The notes under the pieces: generated by a model | Databases searched by the model: none | Seen by the model: the letters and a program-made list of their open reading frames with translations, nothing else | What the model was told of the DNA's origin: nothing | Source of the DNA: Bacteroidota bacterium | GTDB taxonomy: Bacteria; Bacteroidota; Bacteroidia; Bacteroidales; P3 | Assembly: GCA_023415495.1 (NCBI GenBank) | Contig: JAEZKK010000006.1 | Coordinates: 124,001-188,000 of the forward strand | Reading direction: 5' to 3' | DNA: 64,000 bases | Shown here: positions 42,767 through 51,454 of the stretch, in pieces | Position numbering within the stretch: the stretch's first letter is position 1 | Layout: every line of letters starts with the position of its first letter | Program-made: the position numbers and the translations under genes

Positions 42767-44116
42767 ATGAAAAGATTTATCAACACTCTAAAAAATATCT
42801 GGAACATCAAAGAACTTAGAACTAGGATTCTCTATACTTTAGCTTTAGTCTTAATATATAGAATAGGTTCTTATGTAGTAATACCTGGAATAAATCCAAG
42901 CGATTTGTCAGGATTACAAAGTCAAACAAAGGACGGAGTACTAGGACTACTAAATATGTTCTCTGGTGGAGCTTTTTCAAATGCTTCAATTTTTGCACTT
43001 GGGATAATGCCATATATTACTGCTTCAATTGTAATGCAATTGTTAACAATGGTAGTCCCTTATTTTTCTAAGATGCAAAAAGAAGGTGAGAGTGGTAGAA
43101 ATAAAATTAATCAGATGACTCGATTCCTAACTATTATAGTTACAATATTCCAGTCATTTGCTTATCTTGCAAATCTTCGTTATCAAATGGGAGGTGCTCC
43201 TATTTATAATATTGTAGGTGGCGATAGTCTTAATTTTATAAATTGGACATTACCATTATCAATAATGTTAACTGCTGGAACTCTATTTGTTATGTGGTTA
43301 GGAGAAAGAATAACCGACAAAGGGATAGGAAATGGTATTTCTTTATTAATAATGGTGGGTATTGTTGCACGTTTACCTTTTTCATTATTTGCTGAATTTG
43401 TATCCAAAGTTGAAGATCAAGGAGGTGGATTGGTTATCTTTTTTGTTGAAATGATTTTCCTATTAATTGTTATTATGCTTTGTATTCTTTTAGTACAAGG
43501 TACAAGAAGAGTTCCTGTTCAATATGCTAAAAGAATTATTGGTAATAAACAATATGGAGGAGCAAGACAGTATATACCAATTAAAGTAAATGCTGCAGGG
43601 GTAATGCCTATTATCTTTGCTCAAGCAATAATGTTTATTCCTGTAACTATATTTGGCTTTTCTTCATCAGAAAGTATGCAAGGAGTAAAAGCAGCTTTAT
43701 CTGATTTTCAGGGATTTTGGTATAATTTGATTTTTGCTATAATTATTATAGCATTTACTTATTTTTATACAGCAATTGCAATTAATCCTAAACAAATGTC
43801 TGATGATATGAAGAAAAATGGAGGTTTTATTCCAGGAATTAAACCCGGAAAAAGAACTGAAGAATTTTTAGATAATGTATTATCAAAGATAACTTTACCT
43901 GGGTCGATTTTTTTAGCGTTTGTTGCAATTATGCCTGCATTTGTAGGTATGTTTGGAGTGAATTCTCAATTTGCTCAATTCTTTGGTGGAACATCTTTAT
44001 TAATTCTAGTTGGTGTTGTTTTAGATACATTACAACAAATAGAAAGCCATTTATTAATGAGACATTATGATGGTTTAACTAAGACTGGAAGAATAAAGGG
44101 TCGATCTCAAATGTAG
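42767..44116 (+). CDS. secY: Protein translocase subunit SecY
   Basis: 449 aa, ten membrane helices forming the Sec channel. RTRILYTLALVLIYRIGSYV at the first helix, NMFSGGAFSNASIFALGIMP in the plug region, GIGNGISLLIM, and the cytoplasmic loops RRVPVQYAKR and PGIKPGKRTEEFLD are typical. It keeps the usual place after rplO. Confidence 0.98.
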   Translation: MKRFINTLKNIWNIKELRTRILYTLALVLIYRIGSYVVIPGINPSDLSGLQSQTKDGVLGLLNMFSGGAFSNASIFALGIMPYITASIVMQLLTMVVPYFSKMQKEGESGRNKINQMTRFLTIIVTIFQSFAYLANLRYQMGGAPIYNIVGGDSLNFINWTLPLSIMLTAGTLFVMWLGERITDKGIGNGISLLIMVGIVARLPFSLFAEFVSKVEDQGGGLVIFFVEMIFLLIVIMLCILLVQGTRRVPVQYAKRIIGNKQYGGARQYIPIKVNAAGVMPIIFAQAIMFIPVTIFGFSSSESMQGVKAALSDFQGFWYNLIFAIIIIAFTYFYTAIAINPKQMSDDMKKNGGFIPGIKPGKRTEEFLDNVLSKITLPGSIFLAFVAIMPAFVGMFGVNSQFAQFFGGTSLLILVGVVLDTLQQIESHLLMRHYDGLTKTGRIKGRSQM

Positions 44117-44140
44117 TTTATTGAATAGAGAATAAAAATA

Positions 44141-44935
44141 ATGATTCAACTAAAAAATAAGTCTGAGATTGAAAAATTAAGAAAGAGTGCTCTTTTAGTT
44201 AGTGAAACTTTATCTGAGATTGCTCGTAATATTAGACCAGGTATTACAACTTTAGCTTTAGATGAAATTGCAGAAACTTTCATAAGAGATAATGGTGCTA
44301 AACCTGCATTTAAAGGTTATAATGGTTTTCCATCTAGCTTATGTATATCAATTAATGAAGTTGTAGTACATGGAATCCCTTCAAAAAAGGAATTAAGACA
44401 GGGAGATATTATTTCTGTTGATTGTGGAGTAGAACTAAATGGTTGGATTGGTGATTCTGCTTATAGTTTCGCAATAGAAGGGATTAATGATGAATCTGTT
44501 TCTTTGTTGAAAACTACAAAAGAATCATTATATAAAGGAATTGAAAAATGTATAATAGGGAATAGAATAGGAGATTTAAGTCACGCAATTCAAAGTTATT
44601 GTGAAAGTAGATCTTATGGAGTTGTTCGAGATTTATGTGGTCATGGATTAGGTCGAAAGATGCATGAAAGTCCGGAAGTGCCAAATTTTGGAAAACCAGG
44701 TTCTGGTATTAAATTCAAAGAAGGAATGGTTATAGCTATAGAACCAATGATAACTCAAGGGAAAAAAGAAGTCATTTTCGAATCTGATGGATGGACTTGT
44801 AGAACATTAGATAGGTCTATGACTGCACATTTTGAACATGATATAGCAATAACTAAAGAAGGGCCAGATATTTTATCTAATTTTCTTCCTATTGAAAAAG
44901 CAATTAACGAAAATATCAATTTATTAAATATATAG
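44141..44935 (+). CDS. map: Methionine aminopeptidase, type I
   Basis: 264 aa. It removes N-terminal Met from new proteins. Metal ligands are all visible: Asp in SVDCGVEL, Asp in GWIGDSAYSF, His in CGHGLGRKMHE, Glu in IAIEPMITQ and Glu in AHFEHDIAIT. The absence of an N-terminal zinc finger places it with ordinary bacterial type I enzymes. It lies one base before infA. Confidence 0.97.
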   Translation: MIQLKNKSEIEKLRKSALLVSETLSEIARNIRPGITTLALDEIAETFIRDNGAKPAFKGYNGFPSSLCISINEVVVHGIPSKKELRQGDIISVDCGVELNGWIGDSAYSFAIEGINDESVSLLKTTKESLYKGIEKCIIGNRIGDLSHAIQSYCESRSYGVVRDLCGHGLGRKMHESPEVPNFGKPGSGIKFKEGMVIAIEPMITQGKKEVIFESDGWTCRTLDRSMTAHFEHDIAITKEGPDILSNFLPIEKAINENINLLNI

Positions 44936-44936
44936 T

Positions 44937-45155
44937 ATGGCAAAACAATCATCTATACAATTGGATGGAGTTGTGGTTGAATCTCTAGGCAACGCAATGT
45001 TTAAAGTTGAATTAGAGAATGGGCATATTATAATTGCACATATTTCTGGTAAGATGAGAATGCATTACATAAAAATCTTGCCTGGAGATAAGGTTCAAGT
45101 AGAAATGTCTCCTTATGATTTGACTAAGGGCAGGATAACATATAGACATAAATAA
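44937..45155 (+). CDS. infA: Translation initiation factor IF-1
   Basis: 72 aa OB-fold factor that blocks the A site in initiation. QLDGVVVESLGNAMFKVEL, GHIIIAHISGKMRMHYIKI and LPGDKVQVEMSPYDLTKGRI match IF-1 throughout. Confidence 0.98.
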   Translation: MAKQSSIQLDGVVVESLGNAMFKVELENGHIIIAHISGKMRMHYIKILPGDKVQVEMSPYDLTKGRITYRHK

Positions 45156-45205
45156 TGCTATATTTTGAATCATAGAATAATAATTTAAATCAAATAATTA
45201 ACGAC

Positions 45206-45322
45206 ATGAAAGTCAGAACATCAGTTAAAAAAAGATCTCCCGAATGTATTATAGTACGTCGTAAAGGAGTTGTTTACGTTATTAACAAGAAGAATCCTAA
45301 ATTCAAACAGAGACAAGGTTAA
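45206..45322 (+). CDS. rpmJ: 50S ribosomal protein L36, zinc-free form
   Basis: 38 aa, read directly between infA and rpsM. It begins MKVRTSVKKRSPECIIVRRK and ends NPKFKQRQG. Only one cysteine remains, so the zinc site of the C+ form is missing. Confidence 0.97.
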   Translation: MKVRTSVKKRSPECIIVRRKGVVYVINKKNPKFKQRQG

Positions 45323-45350
45323 TTTAAAATACAAACAATATTAATAGTTT

Positions 45351-45728
45351 ATGGCAAGAATTGCAGGTATAGACTTACCAAAAAATAAAAGAGGAGTTAT
45401 AGGTTTGACCTATATCTACGGAATAGGAAGAAGCTTATCTTCTCAAATATTATCTAAAGCTCAAATAAGCGAAGATAAAAAGGTGAGTGAATGGACAGAT
45501 GAAGAACAAAACACTATCAGAAATATCATTAATGATGAGATTAAAGTAGAAGGTGCTCTTCGTTCAGAAGTTCAAATGAACATTAAGAGATTAATGGACA
45601 TAGGTTGTTACAGAGGAATACGTCATCGTATTGGATTACCTCTTAGAGGACAAAGTACAAAAAATAATGCTCGTACTCGTAAGGGTAGGAAGAAAACTGT
45701 TGCTAACAAGAAAAAAGCAACTAAGTAA
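45351..45728 (+). CDS. rpsM: 30S ribosomal protein S13
   Basis: 125 aa. ARIAGIDLPKNKRGVIGLTY opens the protein; GCYRGIRHRIGLPLRGQSTK and ARTRKGRKKTVANKK close it. It starts the alpha part of the operon, without a promoter of its own that I can see. Confidence 0.98.
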   Translation: MARIAGIDLPKNKRGVIGLTYIYGIGRSLSSQILSKAQISEDKKVSEWTDEEQNTIRNIINDEIKVEGALRSEVQMNIKRLMDIGCYRGIRHRIGLPLRGQSTKNNARTRKGRKKTVANKKKATK

Positions 45729-45739
45729 GAAATTATCAA

Positions 45740-45777
45740 CAGATGCGGATTTTTGATTTATTTATTTGGAGCATCTG
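45740..45777 (+). other. Hairpin between rpsM and rpsK
   Basis: CAGATGC (45740-45746) pairs perfectly with GCATCTG (45771-45777) around 24 AT-rich bases. No T run follows, so a terminator is unlikely. The 87-base gap is one of the largest inside the operon. Confidence 0.45.
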
Positions 45778-45815
45778 TAATTATAAACTAATAAAAATAG
45801 AGATTAGAGAACATT

Positions 45816-46205
45816 ATGGCAAAGAGTTCTAAACCAACAAAGAAAAGGGTAGTAAAGGTAGAGCCTCAAGGTAAAGCATTTATTTTTGCTTCTTTTAATA
45901 ACTGCATAGTTTCGTTAACGAATAATGCAGGTCAGGTAATTTCATGGTCATCTGCTGGTAAGATGGGTTTTAGAGGTTCCAAAAAAAATACACCATATGC
46001 TTCACAAATGGCTGCAGAAGATTGTGCGAAGAAAGCATTTGATTATGGTTTACGCAAAGTAAAAGTATTTGTTAAAGGACCAGGAGCAGGTAGAGAATCT
46101 GCAATTAGAGCTATAAACACATGTGGAATAGAAGTGATGGAAATAACGGATGTTACACCAGTTCCTCATAACGGTTGTCGTCCTCCAAAAAGAAGACGTG
46201 TTTAA
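45816..46205 (+). CDS. rpsK: 30S ribosomal protein S11
   Basis: 129 aa. GKAFIFASFNNCIVSLTNNA, SSAGKMGFRGSKKNTPYASQ, KVFVKGPGAGRESAIRAI and the end VTPVPHNGCRPPKRRRV are diagnostic of S11, which lines the E site. Confidence 0.98.
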   Translation: MAKSSKPTKKRVVKVEPQGKAFIFASFNNCIVSLTNNAGQVISWSSAGKMGFRGSKKNTPYASQMAAEDCAKKAFDYGLRKVKVFVKGPGAGRESAIRAINTCGIEVMEITDVTPVPHNGCRPPKRRRV

Positions 46206-46238
46206 TTATTTGTTTGATTAATAAAAAAAATATAGACT

Positions 46239-46844
46239 ATGGCAAGATATACAGGTCCAAAAACAAAAGTAGCAAGAAGATTCAAAGATCCTATTTTTGG
46301 TGCTGACAAATCATTTGAAAGAAAAAATTATCCTCCAGGACAACACGGTCAAAATAAAAGACGTGCTAAACAATCTGAATATGGTATTCAGCTAATGGAG
46401 AAACAAAAGGCTAAGTACACTTATGGTATTTTAGAAAAGCAATTTAGAAATTTATTTGATAAAGCTTCAAGAAAAGGAGGTATTACCGGAGAAGTATTAC
46501 TACAATTAATTGAATCTCGTCTTGATAATGTTGTTTATCGTTTAGGTATTGCTAAAACAAGAAATCAAGCAAGACAATTAGTAAGTCACCGTCACATTAT
46601 GGTTAATGGAGAATTGGTTAATATACCTTCTTATTTGTTAAAACCAGGTGATATGGTTTCGGTACGTGAGCGTTCAAAATCTTTAGAAATAATTAATGAT
46701 TCTTTAACAGGAAAATTTAATAATTTCTCATGGCTAGAATTAGACTCTGCAACAATGAGTGGTAAATTTATGTCATATCCTGAGCGTTCTGATATTCCTG
46801 AAAATATCAAAGAACAATTAATCGTCGAGTTATATTCTAAGTAA
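46239..46844 (+). CDS. rpsD: 30S ribosomal protein S4
   Basis: 201 aa. ARYTGPKTKVARRFKDPIFG at the start and the S4 domain with RLDNVVYRLGIAKTRNQARQ and LVSHRHIMVNGELVNIPSYL are typical. It has no zinc cysteines. S4 is an early assembly protein, and in E. coli it represses the alpha operon. Confidence 0.98.
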   Translation: MARYTGPKTKVARRFKDPIFGADKSFERKNYPPGQHGQNKRRAKQSEYGIQLMEKQKAKYTYGILEKQFRNLFDKASRKGGITGEVLLQLIESRLDNVVYRLGIAKTRNQARQLVSHRHIMVNGELVNIPSYLLKPGDMVSVRERSKSLEIINDSLTGKFNNFSWLELDSATMSGKFMSYPERSDIPENIKEQLIVELYSK

Positions 46845-46862
46845 GATTAAAAAATTAAAAAC

Positions 46863-47855
46863 ATGGCTATACTAGCTTTTCAGAAACCTGAAAAGGTTAT
46901 AATGATTGAGTCGGATGAATTTCATGGAGTATTTGAATTCCGTCCGCTAGAACCTGGATACGGAATGACAATAGGAAATTCTTTAAGAAGAATTCTTTTA
47001 TCATCCTTAGAAGGGTTTGCAATAACCTCTATCAGAATAGAAGGTGTTGAACATGAGTTTGCAACTATACCAGGGGTAGTTGAAGATTTGACAGAGATTG
47101 TTTTAAACTTTAAACAACTACGTTTTAAACGCCAAATCGAAACAGAAGATAGCGAAAAGGTTAGTTTTACAATTGATGGCAAAAGCGTATTTACTGCTGG
47201 AGATATTAATAAACATCTTAATAATTTCCAAGTAATAAATTCTGATATAGAAATATGTCACATGGAGCCATCTGTAAGTTTAACCTTTGAGATTAATATT
47301 GAAAAAGGAAGAGGTTATGTTCCTGCAGAAGAGAATAAAAAACCAAATGATATAATCAATACTATCGCAATTGACTCTATTCATACTCCAATCAAGAATG
47401 TTAAGTATGAGGTTGATAACTATCGTGTTGAACAAAAGACTGACTACGAAAAACTAGTATTAGAAATTATAACAGACGGTTCAATCTCCTCTAAAGATGC
47501 ATTAAAGGAAGCAGCAACTATTCTTATTCAACATTTTATGCTTTTCTCTGACGAAAAAATAACTCTAGAGTCAGATAAAAAGGTAATAACCGAAGAATTT
47601 GACGAGAATACCTTGTATACACGTCAATTACTTAAAACAAAGTTAGTAGACCTTGACCTGTCAGTAAGAGCATTAAACTGTTTAAAATCTGCAGAAATAG
47701 AAACCTTAGGGCAGTTAATTTCATTCAATAAGGCAGATCTTTTGAAATTCCGTAACTTTGGGAAGAAATCACTCGCAGAGTTGGAGAACTTAGTAAAATC
47801 TAAGAACATGGAATTTGGGATGAATGTTGCGAAATATAAATTAGATAAAGAATAA
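46863..47855 (+). CDS. rpoA: DNA-directed RNA polymerase subunit alpha
   Basis: 330 aa. The alpha-NTD has FRPLEPGYGMTIGNSLRRIL and SLEGFAITSIRIEGVEHEF, which drive dimer and polymerase assembly. The alpha-CTD (from about residue 255) has LVDLDLSVRALNCLKSAEIE and FRNFGKKSLAELENLV, the helix-hairpin-helix fold that contacts promoter DNA and activators. Six bases separate it from rplQ. Confidence 0.98.
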   Translation: MAILAFQKPEKVIMIESDEFHGVFEFRPLEPGYGMTIGNSLRRILLSSLEGFAITSIRIEGVEHEFATIPGVVEDLTEIVLNFKQLRFKRQIETEDSEKVSFTIDGKSVFTAGDINKHLNNFQVINSDIEICHMEPSVSLTFEINIEKGRGYVPAEENKKPNDIINTIAIDSIHTPIKNVKYEVDNYRVEQKTDYEKLVLEIITDGSISSKDALKEAATILIQHFMLFSDEKITLESDKKVITEEFDENTLYTRQLLKTKLVDLDLSVRALNCLKSAEIETLGQLISFNKADLLKFRNFGKKSLAELENLVKSKNMEFGMNVAKYKLDKE

Positions 47856-47861
47856 GAAAAA

Positions 47862-48401
47862 ATGAGACACGGTTGTAAAATAAATAAATTGTCGAGAACA
47901 CAGGCACATAGGGCAGCAATGTTGTCCAATATGGCAGCTAGCTTGATATTACATAAAAGAATTGAGACGACAGAAGCTAAGGCTAAGGCTTTGAGAACTT
48001 ATGTTGAGCCACTGATAACTAAATCTAAGTCAGACACAACTCATCAGCGTCGTATGGTATTTAGTTACCTTAACAACAAAGAAGCTGTTACTGAATTGTT
48101 CCGAGATGTTGCTCAAAAGGTAGCTAATAGGAACGGTGGTTATACGAGGATTCTAAAGCTTGGACGTAGGTTAGGTGACGGCGCAGACATGGTTATGATG
48201 GAGTTGGTTGACTATAACGAGAACTTGTTACGAGATGCTAAGCCAGCGAAAGCTAAGACTACTCGTCGTGGTAGGACGAAAAAAACTGAGGATACTGCGG
48301 TTGAAACTGCTGAGGCTAAGGTTGAAACTGCTGAAACTCCTATTGAATCTGTTGAAACTCCGGTTGAGACTGCTGAAAATCCTGAGGCTAAGGCTGAATA
48401 A
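47862..48401 (+). CDS. rplQ: 50S ribosomal protein L17 with 7-residue-repeat tail
   Basis: 179 aa; the family core is about 115-125 residues. The core is clear: MRHGCKINKLSRTQAHRAAM, NMAASLILHKRIETTEAKAK and GGYTRILKLGRRLGDGADMV. After a basic stretch the tail carries four 7-residue repeats, VETAEAK, VETAETP, IESVETP and VETAENP, encoded by four consecutive 21-nt units at 48300, 48321, 48342 and 48363. Acidic or alanine-rich L17 tails occur in Bacteroidetes; the exact 21-nt repetition is notable. Last gene of the operon. Confidence 0.97.
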   Translation: MRHGCKINKLSRTQAHRAAMLSNMAASLILHKRIETTEAKAKALRTYVEPLITKSKSDTTHQRRMVFSYLNNKEAVTELFRDVAQKVANRNGGYTRILKLGRRLGDGADMVMMELVDYNENLLRDAKPAKAKTTRRGRTKKTEDTAVETAEAKVETAETPIESVETPVETAENPEAKAE

Positions 48402-48442
48402 GGATTTTATTGGATTGTCTCTAACTTTGGTTAGATATGAAA

Positions 48443-48467
48443 GGATGCTTTAGGGCATCCTTTTTTT
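48443..48467 (+). terminator. Terminator of the ribosomal protein operon
   Basis: GGATGC (48443-48448) pairs with GCATCC (48455-48460), followed by seven T. Confidence 0.9.
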
Positions 48468-48487
48468 GTTTTATTTCCTTACTATGG

Positions 48488-48613
48488 CGTTTCATCGGAA
48501 TATAACTTCGTTTTATTTTACTGAAACGCCGTTTTATTTTGGTGAAACGCCGTTTCATCACTGCTAAAACTAACTTTCATTCCGATGAAACTAACTTTCA
48601 TTTCAGCGAAAGG
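48488..48613. repeat. 21-bp repeat locus, six units
   Basis: Units start exactly at 48488, 48509, 48530, 48551, 48572 and 48593. The left ends are CGTTTCATC or CGTTTTATT in units one to four and AACTTTCATT in five and six; the right ends are GAAACGC, AAAACT or GAAACT. Most units are weakly dyad-symmetric (CGTTT...AAACG). On the plus strand an ATG at 48484 opens MAFHRNITSFYFTETPFYF and 8 more residues; on the minus strand another frame gives MKVSFIGMKVSFSS and then DETAFHQNKTAFQ. Both frames have a 7-residue period. Apart from the two terminators, nothing else is seen between rplQ and gcvT. Confidence 0.85.
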
Positions 48614-48675
48614 AAGTCGGGGAGGAATGGATAGGGGAAATGGTAGGATGGTTTAGGATTTCGGGTTTATGTAAA

Positions 48676-48712
48676 AAGGAAAAGCCGCTGTGAAATTTCT
48701 TTCCAGCGGCTT
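48676..48712 (-). terminator. Terminator after gcvT
   Basis: AAGCCGCTG (48682-48690) and CAGCGGCTT (48704-48712) form a 9-bp perfect stem. Read on the minus strand it is followed by TTTTCCTTTT. Confidence 0.75.
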
Positions 48713-48773
48713 GTTAGTTTGCTTTAGTATTTTGATTTTAGCTTTAGTTTGATCGTGCCTCGTTTTGTTGAGA

Positions 48774-49877
48774 TTATCCTTTGTAAAAAGGCATCTTTAC
48801 TACGTTTGCTTTTAGTAGTTTCTCCCTTACTTTGATGTAAATCTCCGTGTCTTTCTTCGAAAATGGAGTTTGAACATAAGCGGTTCCTATTGCCTTGCCA
48901 GTGGAAGGGCTTTGCGTGCCAGAGCATACTCGTCCTATCACATTGTCTTGAACATCCGTTACTTCGTATCCTTGTCTTGGGATTCCTCTTTCTAACATTT
49001 CGAAGCCTACTAACTTCCTTTTAACTCCGTTAGTCTTTTGTTCCAAGAAGATATCTCTATCTATAAAGTCATTTCCTTCCTCGAATTTTGTCAGCCAATT
49101 GAGGTTTGCCTCTATCGGAGATGTCGTATCGTCAATCTCATGTCCGTAAAGACAGAAACCCATCTCAAGTCTTAGGGTGTCCCTTGCTCCTAATCCTGCT
49201 GGTTTTATCCCGAAAGGTTCTCCTGCTTCGAAGATTGCGTCCCATATTACGTCAGCATGTTCTGGTCTTAAGTAGATTTCGCAGCCACCACTTCCCGTAT
49301 AACCTGTGGTGGAAAGAAGAATGCCTTCTACTGATGCGAGGGTTAAGTACTTGAAAGTGTAGTATTCCATGTCCTCAACTGAGGTATCAGTTAGCTTCTG
49401 CATTACTTTCAGGGCAAGGGGTCCTTGGATTGCCAGCTGGGCCCAAGAGTCTGACTCATTGATAAAGTCTTTCCCAAGCTCCATTCCCATTTCTACTGCA
49501 ATCTTACTAAGATACGCCCAGTCCTTATCAATATTCGCAGCATTTGGAACCATAAAGTATTCCTCTGAATTGACTCTATATATTAGTATATCGTCAACTA
49601 AACCGCCCTCTCCGTTAGGTATAACGCTGTAAAGTATCTTTCCATCGTAAAGAGAGTCGATATTATTTGTGGTGAATCTTTGTACGAAGTCGTGGGCTTT
49701 TGGTCCCATGGCTCTGAACTCTCCCATGTGGGATACATCAAATACTCCTACCGCATTCCTTACGGCGTTATGTTCTGCTACAAGTCCTTCATAGGATATC
49801 GGCATGTTAAATCCAGCGAACTCAGACATCTTTGCACCAAGTTCGATATGGCGTTTTGTGAATGGTGTTGTTTTCAT
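48774..49877 (-). CDS. gcvT: Aminomethyltransferase (glycine cleavage T protein)
   Basis: 367 aa. It transfers the aminomethyl-derived carbon to tetrahydrofolate in glycine cleavage. EFAGFNMPISYEGLVAEHNA, VFDVSHMGEFRAMGP, GGLVDDILIYR and GARDTLRLEMGFCLYGHEID are family motifs, and the C-terminal barrel ends with the usual GTQSPSTGKAIG region. The other glycine cleavage genes are not nearby. It is last in a minus-strand run after aroC, the lipoprotein and lpxH, 47 bases after the latter. Confidence 0.96.
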   Translation of the reverse strand: MKTTPFTKRHIELGAKMSEFAGFNMPISYEGLVAEHNAVRNAVGVFDVSHMGEFRAMGPKAHDFVQRFTTNNIDSLYDGKILYSVIPNGEGGLVDDILIYRVNSEEYFMVPNAANIDKDWAYLSKIAVEMGMELGKDFINESDSWAQLAIQGPLALKVMQKLTDTSVEDMEYYTFKYLTLASVEGILLSTTGYTGSGGCEIYLRPEHADVIWDAIFEAGEPFGIKPAGLGARDTLRLEMGFCLYGHEIDDTTSPIEANLNWLTKFEEGNDFIDRDIFLEQKTNGVKRKLVGFEMLERGIPRQGYEVTDVQDNVIGRVCSGTQSPSTGKAIGTAYVQTPFSKKDTEIYIKVREKLLKANVVKMPFYKG

Positions 49878-49924
49878 TTATTTTTTTGTTTTAAGGTTAT
49901 ATTGTGTTAATTTGGTTTTCTGTA

Positions 49925-50674
49925 TTAATCTTTCTTGATTTCCTTGAGATAAAACTCCTTTCCGTCCCAATGTCCATAGCTTCTGCCATTTACCATCTCT
50001 CCTAAATTGGTGTAAATAGCTCCTGTTGAGAGGGTATATTGGGCTTTTAGGTGCCTGTGACCAAGGATAAAGTAGTCGATATGGCGTTTTGTGAGCATGT
50101 TTTCGCAGAATTTAACAAGTGGTTCTTCCTTTCCAAGGTCTATTTGGTCGTTCCCATTATGCGCAAGTCTGCTATGCTTGCTCCAAAACTTGGCAAGAGA
50201 GAATGCGAAATAAGGATGTATGGCACTGAAAAGTTTTCTTAGGATTTTGTTAGTAAATATCGACTTCAATATAAGATACTTACGGTCGCTCTTATCCAAA
50301 CCATCGCCGTGACCAAGGTAGAATATCTTATTATTGAATTCAAATTCTGCCTCTTTGAAATGAATTTTCATGCCAATTTCTTTCTCGAAATAATCCCCCA
50401 ACCATTGGTCATGATTGCCGCAAAAGTAATGAATATCAACGCCCATATCCCCGATTAGGGCAAGCGTTCCTAAGAATCGACTATATCCTTTCGGCACAAC
50501 ATGGCGATATTCGTACCAAAAATCGAAGACATCTCCCAGTAAGAAGATAGCCTTAGCGTCTTTTGAAATCTCCAAAAGGAGTTCTACTATCATCTTTTCC
50601 CTCTTTTGTGAGTCCTGAAAGTTAGGAACACCAAAATGAAAATCTGATAAAAAGTAAATATTTTCTCTTTTCAT
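49925..50674 (-). CDS. lpxH: UDP-2,3-diacylglucosamine diphosphatase, LpxH-like
   Basis: 249 aa metallophosphoesterase. Ligand motifs appear in order: SDFHFG (D-x-H), GDVFDFW (GD-x-x-D), CGNHDQW (GNHD), GHGDG and GHRHLK (GH-x-H). The sequence and length match Bacteroidetes LpxH-type enzymes, which cleave UDP-diacylglucosamine to lipid X in lipid A synthesis at the inner membrane. An annotation as a general metallophosphoesterase would also be defensible. It starts four bases after the lipoprotein gene. Confidence 0.85.
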   Translation of the reverse strand: MKRENIYFLSDFHFGVPNFQDSQKREKMIVELLLEISKDAKAIFLLGDVFDFWYEYRHVVPKGYSRFLGTLALIGDMGVDIHYFCGNHDQWLGDYFEKEIGMKIHFKEAEFEFNNKIFYLGHGDGLDKSDRKYLILKSIFTNKILRKLFSAIHPYFAFSLAKFWSKHSRLAHNGNDQIDLGKEEPLVKFCENMLTKRHIDYFILGHRHLKAQYTLSTGAIYTNLGEMVNGRSYGHWDGKEFYLKEIKKD

Positions 50675-50678
50675 TAAT

Positions 50679-51425
50679 TTAAAAGTTTGATTGGGAGTAA
50701 TCCTCTTCTAATATCCTCTTGGTCTTATCAATTAACGTCTTTAGTCCAATGGTATGTTGGTTGTTTGGAAACGTCTTATTAAGCTCCTGATATACCGATT
50801 CGTATATATCCAAATCGCTTTTTAGTGAGAATAAAAAGTGGTTATCGAACTTGCGATACAAGGCTATAATGCAGGCAAGTGAACCTTTATTCTCCTGTAA
50901 GAAGGACTTGATGAGCTCTCTCTGCCTTATCTCGAGGAGATTGTACTGATCAAGGATTTCTTTCTTGATTTCGTCAAGATTATCTGCGAACTTATTGTCG
51001 TGGAGAGTTTGCCTCATTTCGCTAAGAACTGCATTTGTCTTGATATATTCTTGGTTTAGAGTATGTAAAAGCTCGCTCTGAGGTGAGTTTTCCACCTTAT
51101 AAGAAGCTGAAAGGGAGTTGAAATACCCATGAATCTTAATATCCTCGCCACCATTTGGGATAAGGGTAATATAGTTGTTATCATTGGTTTGGAGAATCAA
51201 AATCTTAGCCTCCTTATACTTCCTCTTAATATTAAATTCCCCCTTTTCGTTAATACCGATAGTATCCATTGGCAAGAAGCCTTCAGGAGTCATTTCATTA
51301 ATATAAACATACTTATTCTCACCATTAACTATTGTCCCGCTTATTCTGAACTCGTCGCTGCCTAATTTCTTACATCCAGCAAAACAAAAGCTAATTATAA
51401 CTAATATTATACTTAGTCTCTTCAT
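50679..51425 (-). CDS. DUF4369-type lipoprotein
   Basis: 248 aa from the ATG at 51425; an upstream TTG at 51431 is in frame but unlikely. A lipobox follows the signal peptide (MKRLSIILVIISFCFAGC). The N-terminal 100 residues have the beta-rich DUF4369 pattern (FRISGTIVNGENKYVYINEM; MDTIGINEKGEFNIKRK) that often precedes thioredoxin-like domains in Bacteroidetes, but here a helical region follows and no thioredoxin C-x-x-C is present. The function is unknown. It sits inside the aroC-lpxH-gcvT run. Confidence 0.78.
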   Translation of the reverse strand: MKRLSIILVIISFCFAGCKKLGSDEFRISGTIVNGENKYVYINEMTPEGFLPMDTIGINEKGEFNIKRKYKEAKILILQTNDNNYITLIPNGGEDIKIHGYFNSLSASYKVENSPQSELLHTLNQEYIKTNAVLSEMRQTLHDNKFADNLDEIKKEILDQYNLLEIRQRELIKSFLQENKGSLACIIALYRKFDNHFLFSLKSDLDIYESVYQELNKTFPNNQHTIGLKTLIDKTKRILEEDYSQSNF

Positions 51426-51454
51426 AATCAATATTTCCTTTTATTATATTATAT

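Noticed and set aside
48208..48453. Lys/Leu-rich plus-strand ORF at the end of rplQ
   Set aside because: It is the alternative frame of the repetitive L17 tail and has no support of its own.
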